64,000 bases of DNA from Neptuniibacter victor (GCA_027943745.1 AP025763.1:3472001-3536000), one strand, 5' to 3'; shown: positions 22,351 to 33,791, counted from the first letter of the stretch. Translations and numbers: made by a program. The notes: generated from the sequence alone by a model not told the origin.

Positions 22351-24075
22351 ATGTTTCGACAGACTTTTTCCATGAAACACTTTCGCCAACGGCTGGCGCA
22401 CAATGAAGCGCTACCTCAAATGGTAGTGCTCGGCATGCTATGCGGCTTGCTATGCGGCTTAGTATTGGGCCTATTTCGCTTATTATTAGAGCTACCACTA
22501 CAAAACGTACTGCCAGGCGCAAACAGTGAAAATTTTGAAGGGCTCTCTCCATGGCTACACTTTTTCCTCCCGATAATAGGTAGCCTGATATTAGTAGCAA
22601 TTCTATCCAGAGTTACCCCACTTAACCGCAAGGTCGGCGTCACTCACCTTTTAGAGCGCATGGCTTACCATCAAAGCAACCTCCCCTTAATAAACGCATT
22701 AATGCAATTTCTAGTGGCGAGCATCGCCCTGCTATTTGGTCACTCTGTCGGCAAAGAGGGGCCTGCCGTACATTTGGGGGCAGCCTGCGGAAGCCAGCTC
22801 GGTCAAAAACTTAATTTACCGAACAACACCTTAAGAATCCTAGCGGGATGCGGCACGGCCGCAGGAATCGCAGCAACCTTCAACACCCCCTTAGCAGGCG
22901 TAGTATTTGCGATGGAGGTTGTCTTACTCGAATACACTGTCATCGGTTTTATGCCGGTCATGGTTGCAGCCGCAACAGGCGCACTTGTTGTACAGTTCAT
23001 GTTTGGCAGCGAGTTAGTACTCACTGTTCCGGCAATGCATATTGAATCACTACAAGAGATCCCCTACGTCGCCTTTCTAGGAGGAATTATCGGTCTTTTA
23101 GCAGTGGTATTTATTCGTTTAATGAAAGGTGCAATGCAGTGGTCCGATCACTCAGTGCTAACCTATCGTTCGAAATTAATTATTGCCGGACTTGCTACAG
23201 GAAGCATCGCCGTTTTTTACCCTCAGGTCATGGGCATCGGCTATGACACCCTCACTGCAGCGCTGCAGGGAGAGCTAGGCATTGGCCTTTTACTAGGCAT
23301 TTTAATCGCCAAAATTTTATTAACGCCCATCGTATTGGGCTTAGGCATGCCTGCAGGACTCATTGGCCCCACATTTTTTATCGGTGCAATTGCAGGCGGT
23401 CTTTTAGGCATTCTCGGCGCAGGAGCAGTAGATCAAAACGTAGCCCATTCTGGTTTCTATGCGCTATTAGGGATGGGAAGCATGATGGGCGCGGTTACCA
23501 ATGCACCTATGGCTGCCTTAGTTGCCATTCTTGAATTAACTGGTAACCCCAACATCATTTTCCCTGCAATGATCTCAATTGTTATCTCCAACCTCATCGC
23601 TCGATACATCTTTAAGCTACCGTCAATTTTTGTCGTCAGCATGCAACTTCAGGGGATGGATTATCGCTACCAACCACTGACACAAGTACTCAACGGTTCA
23701 GCGGTACGAAGCTTGATGAGCAGTAACTTCATTAAAAGCAACCCTCAGATATCCGCTCAGGGAGCACTTAACGCCTTAGACAGCTCGCCAAGCTGGGTGC
23801 TCATTGAGGTAGGTAAGAAGTACTTATTACTATCACCTGGGGATCTGCATGCGGCAACAAGGCAAGCATCCTCCTCTCAAGAGACGATTGATATGCTCAA
23901 GATGCCCGCCATGCGATTAGATGCCGCCAAGATTGATAGTCGAGCAACGCTACAGCAAGCCTTAGACAAAATGACACGTAAAGATGTTGAGGCGCTCTGC
24001 GTCTTTGAAGACGACGGCGAGATAATAGGCTTACTCACCCGTGACCAAATCGAAGAGTTTTATCGTGAAAGCTAA
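22351..24075 (+). CDS. ClC-family chloride channel/antiporter with C-terminal CBS domain pair
   Basis: Inner-membrane ClC protein. The membrane part (about 25-440) carries the selectivity and gating signatures GHSVGKEGPAVHLGA (gating Glu in GKEGP) and GLGMPAGLIGPTFFIGA. The retained gating Glu is the residue that marks proton-coupled exchangers. The last 130 residues form a CBS-like pair (TRKDVEALCVFEDDGEIIGLLTRDQIEEF), which often binds nucleotides. ATG 22351 or ATG 22372 could start it. It diverges from argC, and its end overlaps the start chosen for thiE. Confidence 0.9.
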   Translation: MFRQTFSMKHFRQRLAHNEALPQMVVLGMLCGLLCGLVLGLFRLLLELPLQNVLPGANSENFEGLSPWLHFFLPIIGSLILVAILSRVTPLNRKVGVTHLLERMAYHQSNLPLINALMQFLVASIALLFGHSVGKEGPAVHLGAACGSQLGQKLNLPNNTLRILAGCGTAAGIAATFNTPLAGVVFAMEVVLLEYTVIGFMPVMVAAATGALVVQFMFGSELVLTVPAMHIESLQEIPYVAFLGGIIGLLAVVFIRLMKGAMQWSDHSVLTYRSKLIIAGLATGSIAVFYPQVMGIGYDTLTAALQGELGIGLLLGILIAKILLTPIVLGLGMPAGLIGPTFFIGAIAGGLLGILGAGAVDQNVAHSGFYALLGMGSMMGAVTNAPMAALVAILELTGNPNIIFPAMISIVISNLIARYIFKLPSIFVVSMQLQGMDYRYQPLTQVLNGSAVRSLMSSNFIKSNPQISAQGALNALDSSPSWVLIEVGKKYLLLSPGDLHAATRQASSSQETIDMLKMPAMRLDAAKIDSRATLQQALDKMTRKDVEALCVFEDDGEIIGLLTRDQIEEFYRES

Positions 24076-24730
24076 TATTAACTCAAACACGCCTATACAA
24101 ATGAACAGACTACTTTCAGGACTCTATGGGATTACCGATCCTATATTAATGCCCTCTCTTGAACAGATGCTTACACAGGTGGAAAGCAGTCTAAAAGGAG
24201 GGGTGAAAATCGTGCAATATCGCGATAAGTCTTTAGATCAAGAGAAACGTTTTTTAGAAGCCAGTGCGCTTAATCAATTATGTCAAAAATACAACACGCC
24301 CCTACTTATTAATGATGACGTTGAACTCGCACTCAAAACAGGTGCTGCAGGCGTACATCTAGGACAGAGTGATGGCAGTGTCACAGAGGCAAGGGCCACA
24401 CTGGGTAATCAAGCAATTATCGGCGTCACTTGCCACGATTCACTAAATCTAGCCATCCAAGCAGAGAAACAAGGAGCAAACTATCTAGCCTTTGGTGCTT
24501 TTTTCCCATCGCAAACCAAACCTAATGCAAAACCAGCTCCGCTAAAACTACTCCAAGAAGCAAAACAGAAACTAAGCCTTCCAATAGTAGCGATTGGAGG
24601 CATTAGCGTGGATAATGCCAATCAAATAATCGATGCCGGTGCGGACATGATTGCCGTCATACATGCGCTGTATGCTCAAAATGATATAAAAGCGACAGCC
24701 CAATGTTTCCACCAGCAATTTAACAAATGA
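24065..24730 (+). CDS. thiE: Thiamine phosphate synthase
   Basis: Joins HMP pyrophosphate and THZ phosphate to form thiamine phosphate. TIM-barrel landmarks: [15 protein letters not shown] (pyrophosphate site), [35 protein letters not shown] and [10 protein letters not shown]. Start GTG 24065 is preceded by GAAGAG and overlaps the ClC stop; ATG 24101 would give the usual N-terminus ([10 protein letters not shown]) but has no ribosome binding site. I see no TPP riboswitch before it. It sits 19 bases from hemL, as in several gammaproteobacteria. Confidence 0.93.
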   Translation: MKANINSNTPIQMNRLLSGLYGITDPILMPSLEQMLTQVESSLKGGVKIVQYRDKSLDQEKRFLEASALNQLCQKYNTPLLINDDVELALKTGAAGVHLGQSDGSVTEARATLGNQAIIGVTCHDSLNLAIQAEKQGANYLAFGAFFPSQTKPNAKPAPLKLLQEAKQKLSLPIVAIGGISVDNANQIIDAGADMIAVIHALYAQNDIKATAQCFHQQFNK

Positions 24731-24749
24731 ATTTCAGAGAGATACAACG

Positions 24750-26030
24750 ATGTCCCGTTCAGAAGATCTATTCCAAGCCGCACAAGTTCACATCCCAGGC
24801 GGCGTAAATTCACCCGTTCGTGCATTCAAAGGCGTCGGCGGCACACCTATCTTTTTTAAAAGCGGCAAAGGTGCCTATCTCTTTGATGAAGATGACAATA
24901 AATATATCGATTACGTAGCTTCATGGGGACCTATGATTCTAGGTCACACAAACACCGCTGTGGTTGACGCTGTGCGCGCATCCTTAGACAACGGACTAGG
25001 CTTCGGAGCACCAACCGAAATCGAAATCGAAATGGCAGATAAAGTCTGTGAGATCATGCCATCAATGGAAATGGTCCGCATGGTCAGTTCTGGCACTGAA
25101 GCAACAATGAGCGCAATCCGCCTAGCACGTGGCTACACTCAGCGTGACAAGATTGTAAAATTTGAAGGCTGTTACCACGGGCATTCTGACTCACTACTCG
25201 TCAAAGCTGGTTCTGGCATGCTTACACTAGGCGAACCCAGCTCACCTGGCGTACCTGCTGCGCTAGCAGAGCATACAATAACCCTAACTCACAACGATAT
25301 TGATAGCGTCCGCAAAGCATTCGCTGAAGCCGGCGAACAGATCGCCTGCATCATCGTAGAACCCGTAGCAGGTAACATGAACTGCATCCCTCCTCTGCCT
25401 GGTTTCTTAGAAGGCTTAAGAGAGATCTGCGATGAATACGGTACTGTTCTTATTTTTGATGAAGTAATGACAGGTTTTCGCGTTGCTTTAGGCGGCGCTC
25501 AAGCCGTTTACAATGTAAAGCCTGATCTTACAACGCTAGGCAAGGTCATTGGCGGGGGGCTGCCAGTCGGTGCATTTGGCGGCAAAAAAGAGATCATGTC
25601 CCATATAGCGCCACTTGGCCCTGTTTATCAAGCAGGCACTTTATCTGGTAACCCATTAGCCATGGCCGCAGGCCTTGCCATGCTAAAAGCGGTCTCGGCA
25701 CCAGGATTTTACGAACAACTCAGCGCAAAAGTTGAACTACTAACGGAAGGATTAGAAGCAGTCGCCATGGCAAATGGCGTTCCCTTCACTACCAGTCGTG
25801 TAGGCGGAATGTTCGGCTTATTTTTCACCGACCAAAAACAAGTGACTAGCTTCTCCGAAACAATGGCATGTGACGCTGATAAATTCGCAAAATTTTTCCA
25901 TGGAATGCTTGAGCAAGGGATCTATTTAGCGCCTTCGGCATTTGAAGCAGGATTTATTTCCGCTGCCCACACGCAAGACGATATTGAAGCAACACTTGCA
26001 GCTGCTGATCAGGTATTTGCAACGCTATAA
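24750..26030 (+). CDS. hemL: Glutamate-1-semialdehyde 2,1-aminomutase
   Basis: PLP enzyme producing 5-aminolevulinate for haem synthesis. Family motifs: [15 protein letters not shown] near the N-terminus, [16 protein letters not shown], the substrate loop [20 protein letters not shown] and the PLP lysine in [17 protein letters not shown]. Length 426 is exact for the family. The next gene starts within its stop codon (TAATG). Confidence 0.98.
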   Translation: MSRSEDLFQAAQVHIPGGVNSPVRAFKGVGGTPIFFKSGKGAYLFDEDDNKYIDYVASWGPMILGHTNTAVVDAVRASLDNGLGFGAPTEIEIEMADKVCEIMPSMEMVRMVSSGTEATMSAIRLARGYTQRDKIVKFEGCYHGHSDSLLVKAGSGMLTLGEPSSPGVPAALAEHTITLTHNDIDSVRKAFAEAGEQIACIIVEPVAGNMNCIPPLPGFLEGLREICDEYGTVLIFDEVMTGFRVALGGAQAVYNVKPDLTTLGKVIGGGLPVGAFGGKKEIMSHIAPLGPVYQAGTLSGNPLAMAAGLAMLKAVSAPGFYEQLSAKVELLTEGLEAVAMANGVPFTTSRVGGMFGLFFTDQKQVTSFSETMACDADKFAKFFHGMLEQGIYLAPSAFEAGFISAAHTQDDIEATLAAADQVFATL

Positions 26031-26638
26031 TGTCGATTCTATTTATCAGCAGCAACATAGCCTTGCTAATCTGCGCCCTGCTACTTGCCGGGCGCAGCTA
26101 CCAAATATTTGAACAGCAAGCTCATAAAGCCTGCATGGTTATTAGCTTGTCTTGTACTTTTATCGTTTGCTCTTGCGCCGGGGCTTTACTTATCCACCAG
26201 CAAGACCAAGACTTAGTAACCCTCAAAAGAATATTCGACAATCTTGCTTATTATGCAGCCATCCCCCTCCTAGCCAGTGCATTTGTAGATATTGCTTGGA
26301 AGTATGACTGGTCCAAACCGGCATGGGGTAGATGGCTACTTGCGCTGTTTGCACTATTTGAGCTCACGAGAAGAGCCGAATTTGGTGCACAATACAGCCA
26401 AATAATGGCGACTGTATCAATAGCAGCCTTGGTTATCAGTTTTATTAAATCGCCCTCAACCAGAACCCAATCCATAGGTATCACTGCTGCTGGCTTTATG
26501 GCGACAAGCTTACTGATATTCGGATCTGCAAGCATACTCCCGCATTATCAAAACAATGATTTCAGCACATTATCTTTGGCAGCTGCCTTACTTATTTTGA
26601 CAGGCACACTTCCAAAACAAGCTAAACCTAACCACTAA
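26030..26638 (+). CDS. Hypothetical multi-pass membrane protein, 202 aa
   Basis: I do not recognise the family. About six hydrophobic segments are visible, beginning ILFISSNIALLICALLLAG and ending LSLAAALLILTG, with short charged loops (YQIFEQQAHK, KYDWSKPAWGR). It starts within the hemL stop codon (TAATG), so it is translationally coupled to hemL. No catalytic motif is seen. Confidence 0.65.
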   Translation: MSILFISSNIALLICALLLAGRSYQIFEQQAHKACMVISLSCTFIVCSCAGALLIHQQDQDLVTLKRIFDNLAYYAAIPLLASAFVDIAWKYDWSKPAWGRWLLALFALFELTRRAEFGAQYSQIMATVSIAALVISFIKSPSTRTQSIGITAAGFMATSLLIFGSASILPHYQNNDFSTLSLAAALLILTGTLPKQAKPNH

Positions 26639-26640
26639 GC

Positions 26641-26661
26641 GCTGCACCCAAAAGGTGCAGC
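26641..26661. terminator. Hairpin after the hemL-membrane protein pair, no T tract
   Basis: A perfect eight-pair stem (GCTGCACC / GGTGCAGC) with a five-base loop starts three bases after the stop. An A-rich rather than T-rich stretch follows on the plus strand, so it is not a classical intrinsic terminator. It may protect the 3' end. Confidence 0.4.
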
Positions 26662-26713
26662 AAAAAACAAAAACGCACCAAAAAATTGCAAAAAAGCTTT
26701 AAAAATCAACTAA

Positions 26714-26727
26714 TTGCCACAGATCAA
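26714..26727. promoter_or_regulatory. FNR/DNR-like box upstream of the CBS gene
   Basis: TTGCCACAGATCAA matches eight of ten specified bases of the FNR consensus TTGAT-N4-ATCAA, with the right half perfect. It lies about 110 bases before the CBS gene and close to the nor cluster, where CRP/FNR-family control (FNR, DNR) is common. Binding is inferred. Confidence 0.45.
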
Positions 26728-26728
26728 A

Positions 26729-26748
26729 TTATGCTAACACAAGCATAA
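26729..26748. repeat. Inverted repeat next to the FNR-like box
   Basis: A perfect seven-base inverted repeat TTATGCT / AGCATAA with a six-base centre starts one base after the FNR-like box. It could be an operator for another regulator or a small RNA hairpin. Confidence 0.4.
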
Positions 26749-26838
26749 ACCTACCCCTTTAGGGATATACCCTCTCCCATTTTCTCATGTCATGGTGATA
26801 AACAAAGCAACCACCTTACGATCGACATGGGGCAAAAA

Positions 26839-27321
26839 ATGGCGCACCTCAACCACCTGAAAGCAAAGCAAATTATGTCTTCAGAGCTGCTTACAGTTTC
26901 CGAGAACTGGTCAATTCAAACGCTCATTGAATTTTTCAATCGACACAAGGTTACTGGAGCACCCGTATTATCAGCGCGACAAGATTTTATCGGCGTTGTC
27001 AGCTTAAGTGACATTTTGAACTTTGATGAAAACCCTCAACATAAACTAAGCGAAAACCCTCTCACTCAGTTTTACTACAACACCCTAGAAGGCGTGAGTG
27101 TCGATGATTTAGGCATAGCTAGCGGTAACCAACACATGGATCACCTAGTCAGTGAAATAATGACTCCCGAAATCATCACTGCAGATATTGAATGCTCAGT
27201 GACCGAGATCGCCAAGACCATGCATAGTAGAGGCATACATAGAATATTTATTACTGAAAACGAAAAAATCAAAGGCGCGATATCGACACTTGATATCTTA
27301 CGACTCGTGGCTGAAAGTTAG
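26839..27321 (+). CDS. Tandem CBS-domain protein
   Basis: A stand-alone pair of CBS domains: AKQIMSSELLTVSENWSI...TGAPVLSARQDFIGVVSLSDIL (about 9-65) and VSEIMTPEIITADIECSVTEIAKTM...GIHRIFITENEKIKGAISTLDILRL (about 105-160). Such proteins bind adenine nucleotides and modulate partners; the partner here is unknown. ATG 26839 is preceded by GGGG eight bases away, although an in-frame ATG at 26827 is possible. It converges with norR and has an FNR-like box upstream, so expression under low oxygen alongside the nor genes is plausible. Confidence 0.85.
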   Translation: MAHLNHLKAKQIMSSELLTVSENWSIQTLIEFFNRHKVTGAPVLSARQDFIGVVSLSDILNFDENPQHKLSENPLTQFYYNTLEGVSVDDLGIASGNQHMDHLVSEIMTPEIITADIECSVTEIAKTMHSRGIHRIFITENEKIKGAISTLDILRLVAES

Positions 27322-27362
27322 TCAGCAAGGCAGATAACACTTAAAATTAAGTAACGCCCTAT

Positions 27363-27391
27363 GCCCCTAATTTAATTTCCCGATTAGGGGC
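27363..27391. repeat. Nine-pair inverted repeat spanning the norR stop codon
   Basis: GCCCCTAAT (27363-27371) and ATTAGGGGC (27383-27391) are perfect complements around an 11-base loop. The right arm contains the norR stop codon. No T tract follows on either strand, so simple intrinsic termination is doubtful. It sits between two convergent genes. Confidence 0.5.
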
Positions 27392-28949
27392 GCAAACCCA
27401 AGCGCTTAATCAAGCGAGAAAAATTACCTCTATTGAGCTCTAGCTCTCTAGCGGCTGACGCTTGGTTACCATCATGCTTATCGAGTACCGAGCGAATAAG
27501 GTGCACTTGAAACGTCTCCATTGCATCTTTCATAGAGACTCCTTCAAAAGGAGGAGGCTCAACAATCTCATGGCCCGCCAAAGAGCCCCCAACAGTGGGC
27601 TGACTTGGATAAACAGTTTCAATTCCAAGATGACCCGCATTAATCAACACACTCCGGGCATCTCGCCCCTGCTCTGAAATAGCCTTCAAAGCCGCGCGAC
27701 TTAATAAGTGCTCCAATTCACGAACATTACCCGGCCAATCATAACGAAGTAGTGCTTGTTTAGCAGCCTCATCAAGGCGCAGACCATTCGCCCCCAAACG
27801 CCGCTGATTCGTTTCCAAAAGATAACCTGCCAACAGGAGAGTATCCCTTCCTCTTTCACGCAATGGCGGGATCGATACCGGGTATACACTCAGGCGGTGA
27901 TATAGATCTGCACGAAACCGTCCCTGCTCAACCTCTTTACGGAGATCCCTATTTGTCGCAGCAACAATACGCACATCAACCTGTATATATTGATCGCTGC
28001 CTACCCGTTGAATTTCACCACTCTGGAGCGCACGCAGCAAAACGGCTTGAATAGATAAGGGTAATTCTCCTATCTCATCCAGAAACAGCGTCCCTCCATC
28101 TGCTATTTCAAATTTTCCAGCTCTATCAGCGACAGCCCCCGAGAATGCCCCTTTCAAATGCCCAAACAATTCACTTTCAGCGATAGTCTCGGGCAAAGCG
28201 GCACAATTCACATAGACTAGAGGGTGCTGAGCACGTTGGGACTGATGATGAACTTGGCGAGCCACTAACTCTTTACCCACACCTGTTTCACCAAGAACAA
28301 GTACCGAGAGATGTGATTGAGCGACAATCGCAACCTCTTCTTTAAGGAGAGCAATAGCAGTACTCTCGCCGATAATTTCAATAGAGCTGCCCTCTTCAGA
28401 AAGCGCTTTAGCTACTTGCTGCTGATGTTCAGCCCTAGCGGCCAAACTATCAATACGTGCAGCAGCCTTAACCGTCGCTTCCGTAAGGCTTATAAAGGTT
28501 CTAAGTTCGATCGACTTAATATGATCAAAAGTCCCTGGCTCCATCGCATCCAGTGTCAACACTCCCCACGGTTTATTATCTATATATAAGGACACCCCCA
28601 TACAATCATGCACATGAAGCTGATGATCAACCGCCTTAACAAGTCCATCATAGGGATCAGGAAGATCTGAATCTGCTGCAAAACGAATTGGTACTCGCGA
28701 CTGTAGCAACTGCGCTAAACGAGGATGCTCCGAAACAATAAAGCGGCGCCCCATCGTATCATCACTTAACCCCTCAATAGCCAATGGCCTAAGTTGCGCC
28801 CCTTCCAATTGCAAAAGCGCGGCAGCATCACAGGGAAATATACGCAACATTGCCTCAAGTAAACGCCTATATCGCTGCGAGGCCGGTAGATCACTAGATA
28901 AGTCCGCAACAATTGAAGTGAGACTGTCAAAAAAAACTGAAGTTGTCAT
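27384..28949 (-). CDS. norR: NorR-type nitric oxide-responsive sigma54 activator
   Basis: Cytoplasmic enhancer-binding protein that senses NO through an N-terminal GAF domain and activates sigma54 promoters. GAF spans about 20-165. The AAA+ domain has Walker A GETGVGKE (about 218) and Walker [15 protein letters not shown] Fis-type helix-turn-helix lies at the end ([25 protein letters not shown]). The sigma54-contact loop reads GAFSGA rather than GAFTGA, a Thr-to-Ser change. It diverges from norCB, with two GT-N7-AC sites between them. Length 521 is close to the E. coli protein (504). Confidence 0.93.
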   Translation of the reverse strand: MTTSVFFDSLTSIVADLSSDLPASQRYRRLLEAMLRIFPCDAAALLQLEGAQLRPLAIEGLSDDTMGRRFIVSEHPRLAQLLQSRVPIRFAADSDLPDPYDGLVKAVDHQLHVHDCMGVSLYIDNKPWGVLTLDAMEPGTFDHIKSIELRTFISLTEATVKAAARIDSLAARAEHQQQVAKALSEEGSSIEIIGESTAIALLKEEVAIVAQSHLSVLVLGETGVGKELVARQVHHQSQRAQHPLVYVNCAALPETIAESELFGHLKGAFSGAVADRAGKFEIADGGTLFLDEIGELPLSIQAVLLRALQSGEIQRVGSDQYIQVDVRIVAATNRDLRKEVEQGRFRADLYHRLSVYPVSIPPLRERGRDTLLLAGYLLETNQRRLGANGLRLDEAAKQALLRYDWPGNVRELEHLLSRAALKAISEQGRDARSVLINAGHLGIETVYPSQPTVGGSLAGHEIVEPPPFEGVSMKDAMETFQVHLIRSVLDKHDGNQASAARELELNRGNFSRLIKRLGLRP

Positions 28950-28962
28950 ATTGATAACGCCG

Positions 28963-29004
28963 CTGTATTTATGACAACAGTATACAGGTTGTCATAAATA
29001 CAAC
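28963..29004. promoter_or_regulatory. Paired NorR-type enhancer sites between norR and norC
   Basis: Two sites fit the published NorR consensus GT-N7-AC: core 28965-28975 (GT ATTTATG AC, extended to ACAAC) and core 28991-29001 (GT CATAAAT AC, extended to GTTGT-N7-ACAAC at 28988-29004). Their facing parts form a perfect 11-base inverted repeat, TTTATGACAAC and GTTGTCATAAA, separated by nine bases. They lie about 45-80 bases upstream of the sigma54 promoter. The consensus is established for E. coli and Ralstonia; occupancy here is inferred. Confidence 0.7.
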
Positions 29005-29042
29005 AACTCGCATTTCCCCAATAAAAACAACCAGTTAATAAA

Positions 29043-29057
29043 TGGCACGTTATTTGA
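29043..29057 (+). promoter_or_regulatory. Sigma54 promoter of norCB
   Basis: TGGCACG-TTAT-TTGA fits the -24/-12 consensus TGGCACG-N4-TTGC except for the last base: GG and GA are separated by exactly ten bases. It precedes norC by about 50 bases and follows the NorR-type sites, the expected order for NorR activation. Confidence 0.75.
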
Positions 29058-29108
29058 CTGTAAGAAGGCAGCAATAAAAAGCTATTCAAATTCATTCAGG
29101 AGAAAACC

Positions 29109-30996
<1,888 letters not shown>

Positions 30997-31029
30997 TTAA
31001 CGTAGCTACTGACAATAACAATTCATTAT

Positions 31030-31053
31030 AGGGGAGGAACGTCTCCCCTTTTT
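31030..31053 (+). terminator. Terminator after norB
   Basis: GGGGAG / CTCCCC with a six-base loop is followed by five T. This would separate norCB from norD or attenuate transcription into it. Confidence 0.75.
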
Positions 31054-31064
31054 CATAGAAGCGT

Positions 31065-31097
31065 TCAGATTTGTGCATGTAATCTTGCACAAATCTG
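31065..31097. repeat. Thirteen-pair perfect inverted repeat upstream of norD
   Basis: TCAGATTTGTGCA (31065-31077) and TGCACAAATCTGA (31085-31097) are exact complements with a seven-base loop. No T tract follows. It lies 34 bases before the norD start. It could be an operator for a dimeric regulator, a second processing hairpin, or a control element for norDQEF. Confidence 0.7.
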
Positions 31098-31130
31098 AGC
31101 GAACGACACTAAGCGTCATCCGAGGTCACG

Positions 31131-32957
31131 ATGGAAGAGTTTGTAGGTGAAATTTGGCACAAACTTATTACCCGCCAAGCCCGCACTGATTTTGAAAATG
31201 CTAGGGTTCACTTAGCGTCATTGCAACCACAACTAGCACCATACTTCCGTGCACTTGGAGGCGAATCTGGCAAAGGGATAGAGGGGGCAGATCATCGTGT
31301 ATTCAACACTAACCGACGATTAGTACAACGCATGGCAGGAAGCCATCGCCGTTTTGCAGTCTGTTGGCAAGACGAACGCAGCTTGAGATTTCCTGATAGC
31401 ATTGCGTACTTCCCCGATGCTGAAATGAACACGTCACTATATTTCTGGCTCACAGCATTAGCAGCTGAACTACCTCAGATAAAACACTGGTTTGTGGATA
31501 ATCAGACAGCCACTCTGAAACTATTAAAGAAACGCCCTGGGCTAATCCCCGAATACCAACGTTTAGCTGACGCTTTCATCTTAATGCGCCCGTCGCTAGT
31601 CAGCTTAAAAGGCCAAGACCGCCAACGAGAAGAGGCAATTCAGCAAGCAATCAAGGAACCTGGCACTATAGCCACTTTGCCCATTGCAAAAGGAGACCCT
31701 ATTCCTCTGCCTTTATGGGTTTATCCTGCACCATTACACGGATTAATCACCTCTAGCGAAGATGATTTAGAGGATCAAGGAAAAGGCAACAAAGCAGAAG
31801 AAAACCTGGATAGTAATCGCAAACAAGCACAACGTTTCGATGACAGTAAACAGACAGATGGTCTATTGGTTTTTCAACTCGAATGTCTATTTAGCTGGGC
31901 AGAACAAGTCGAGCTGGATCGCTGCCAGGAAGAAGATCTTGATCAAGATTTAAGTAGTGCCGCGGAAGATCTGGATATTATCAGTCTATCACGCCAACGC
32001 CGCGCCGGTAGCGCCAAAATCAAATTTGATATGGACCTCCCAGCACCGCAGAACGACGATCTGCCAATTGGTGATGGCCACCGTCTGCCTGAATGGGATT
32101 ACCGCAAGGAAAGGATGATCCAAGATTATTGTTTATTACAACCTATGCTTGCTGATGATGCATTACCTAGCCCAGTTCCAGAACACTTAAAGAATCAAGC
32201 TCGCTCGTTACGAAACCGATTTAGCATGCTACAAACCAATCGCCAACTACAACATCGCCAACTTCAAGGTGACGAGATCGACTTAGACGCCTGGATTGAT
32301 GTAAAAACACAACCTCATCGAAATATTGACAACCAAAACTTATATATCAACCGTGACAACAACCATAGGGATTTGGCCTGCCTCTTATTAGCAGACCTTT
32401 CTATGTCAACCGACGCTGGGCTGAATGCCGAGCAACGAGTGATAGATGTTATTCGTGACACTATGCTTTTATTTGCTGAAGCACTATCTGCAACACGCGA
32501 CCCATTTGCTATTTATGGTTTTTCTTCGGTTAAAAACAAGCAAGTACGTTATCAATTATTGAAAAACTTTGCTGAACCATATAACGACCAAGTAAGAGGA
32601 AGATTACAAGCAGTCAAACCTGGCTTTTACACCCGCATGGGTGCGGCAATACGTCAATCGTCCGAAATTCTTAAACTACAAAAATCCCAACAACGATTAC
32701 TGCTTATTCTATCAGACGGTAAACCGAATGATATTGATCGTTACGAAGGCCGCTACGGGATTGAAGACACACGAAAAGCTGTTTTAGAAGCTAAACAACA
32801 GGGGCTACAACCCTTTTGCGTCACCATTGACGAAAAAGGAAATGACTATCTCCCTTATCTATTTGGGGATCAAGGCTACGCGGTAATTAGCGATTTAACT
32901 CGTCTGCCTATTCTCCTTCCAAAACTTTATCTTAACCTTACAGGCACCCATGCATAA
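31131..32957 (+). CDS. norD: Nitric oxide reductase activation protein NorD (VWA domain)
   Basis: Cytoplasmic accessory protein with a C-terminal von Willebrand A domain, needed with the AAA+ ATPase NorQ to insert the non-haem iron of NorB. The VWA segment begins LACLLLADLSMSTDAG (MIDAS DxSxS) and continues with FAIYGFSS, a MGAAIRQSSEIL threonine-site region and LLLILSDGKPNDIDRYEGRYG. The N-terminal 400 residues are helical and charged, with an acidic linker. Length 608 fits NorD. It starts after the norB terminator and the large inverted repeat. norQ follows 22 bases later. Confidence 0.93.
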   Translation: MEEFVGEIWHKLITRQARTDFENARVHLASLQPQLAPYFRALGGESGKGIEGADHRVFNTNRRLVQRMAGSHRRFAVCWQDERSLRFPDSIAYFPDAEMNTSLYFWLTALAAELPQIKHWFVDNQTATLKLLKKRPGLIPEYQRLADAFILMRPSLVSLKGQDRQREEAIQQAIKEPGTIATLPIAKGDPIPLPLWVYPAPLHGLITSSEDDLEDQGKGNKAEENLDSNRKQAQRFDDSKQTDGLLVFQLECLFSWAEQVELDRCQEEDLDQDLSSAAEDLDIISLSRQRRAGSAKIKFDMDLPAPQNDDLPIGDGHRLPEWDYRKERMIQDYCLLQPMLADDALPSPVPEHLKNQARSLRNRFSMLQTNRQLQHRQLQGDEIDLDAWIDVKTQPHRNIDNQNLYINRDNNHRDLACLLLADLSMSTDAGLNAEQRVIDVIRDTMLLFAEALSATRDPFAIYGFSSVKNKQVRYQLLKNFAEPYNDQVRGRLQAVKPGFYTRMGAAIRQSSEILKLQKSQQRLLLILSDGKPNDIDRYEGRYGIEDTRKAVLEAKQQGLQPFCVTIDEKGNDYLPYLFGDQGYAVISDLTRLPILLPKLYLNLTGTHA

Positions 32958-32979
32958 GAGCCTGAAAGAGGATGACACA

Positions 32980-33753
32980 ATGAGCAACAACGCTTACTTA
33001 TCTCAGGGCCGTGAAGTTGAAATATTTAAAACGGCAGCAGAAAACAACCTTCCTGTTCTAATTAAAGGGCCGACAGGCTGTGGTAAAACCCGCTTTGTGG
33101 AACATATGGCAGAACAACTTCATCGCCCTATCCACACCGTTGCATGTCATGACGATCTAACTGCCGCAGATCTTGTAGGGCGGCATTTGATTGGTGCCGA
33201 AGGCACTTACTGGCAAGACGGCCCGTTAACTCGCGCTGTTCGCGAGGGAGGAATTTGCTATTTAGATGAAGTAGTTGAAGCCCGAAAAGATACAACAGTC
33301 GTACTACATCCATTATCTGACCACCGACGCATACTTCCAATTGAACGCACGGGTGAACTTATACAAGCCCATCCCGATTTCATGCTAGTTATCTCTTACA
33401 ATCCAGGTTATCAAAACTTAATGAAGGGGCTCAAACCAAGCACAAGACAACGTTTTGTCGCGCTAAGTTTTGACTACCCGGCTCCTGACAGAGAAGTCGT
33501 TATCTTATGCCAAGAATCTGGAATAGATAAACAACAAGCACAACAACTCGTATCACTTGGCGGCGACTTACGCCGTTTAAAAGATCACGATTTAGAAGAA
33601 GCCGCATCAACTCGCTTGCTCATCTATGCTGCACGTATGATCAATGCAGGCCTCCCTGCTCGAGAGGCATGTACTACCTGTCTTGCACAGCCCCTGACTG
33701 ACGAAGTTGAAACGCTAGCTGCTATCGAACGTTTAATTCAGGCATATTTTTGA
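32980..33753 (+). CDS. norQ: MoxR-type AAA+ ATPase NorQ
   Basis: ATPase partner of NorD in activation of nitric oxide reductase. Walker A is KGPTGCGKTRF (about residue 30), Walker B is GICYLDEVVEARKD, and the sensor region ISYNPGYQNLMKGLKPSTRQRFV is typical of NorQ/CbbQ. I chose ATG 32980 (257 aa), preceded by GAGG; an ATG at 32950 in the same frame lies inside norD. Its position after norD rather than before it differs from the common norCBQD order. Confidence 0.94.
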   Translation: MSNNAYLSQGREVEIFKTAAENNLPVLIKGPTGCGKTRFVEHMAEQLHRPIHTVACHDDLTAADLVGRHLIGAEGTYWQDGPLTRAVREGGICYLDEVVEARKDTTVVLHPLSDHRRILPIERTGELIQAHPDFMLVISYNPGYQNLMKGLKPSTRQRFVALSFDYPAPDREVVILCQESGIDKQQAQQLVSLGGDLRRLKDHDLEEAASTRLLIYAARMINAGLPAREACTTCLAQPLTDEVETLAAIERLIQAYF

Positions 33754-33791
33754 TTCTGAAAACATATTAAAAATACAATTAGGAAAACTCT

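Noticed and set aside
22351-22600. Minus-strand frames antisense to the start of the ClC gene
   Set aside because: They lack family features and lie opposite a well-supported membrane protein.
24000-24110. A TPP riboswitch before thiE
   Set aside because: The gene overlaps or abuts the ClC gene, and no THI-box-like sequence is seen.
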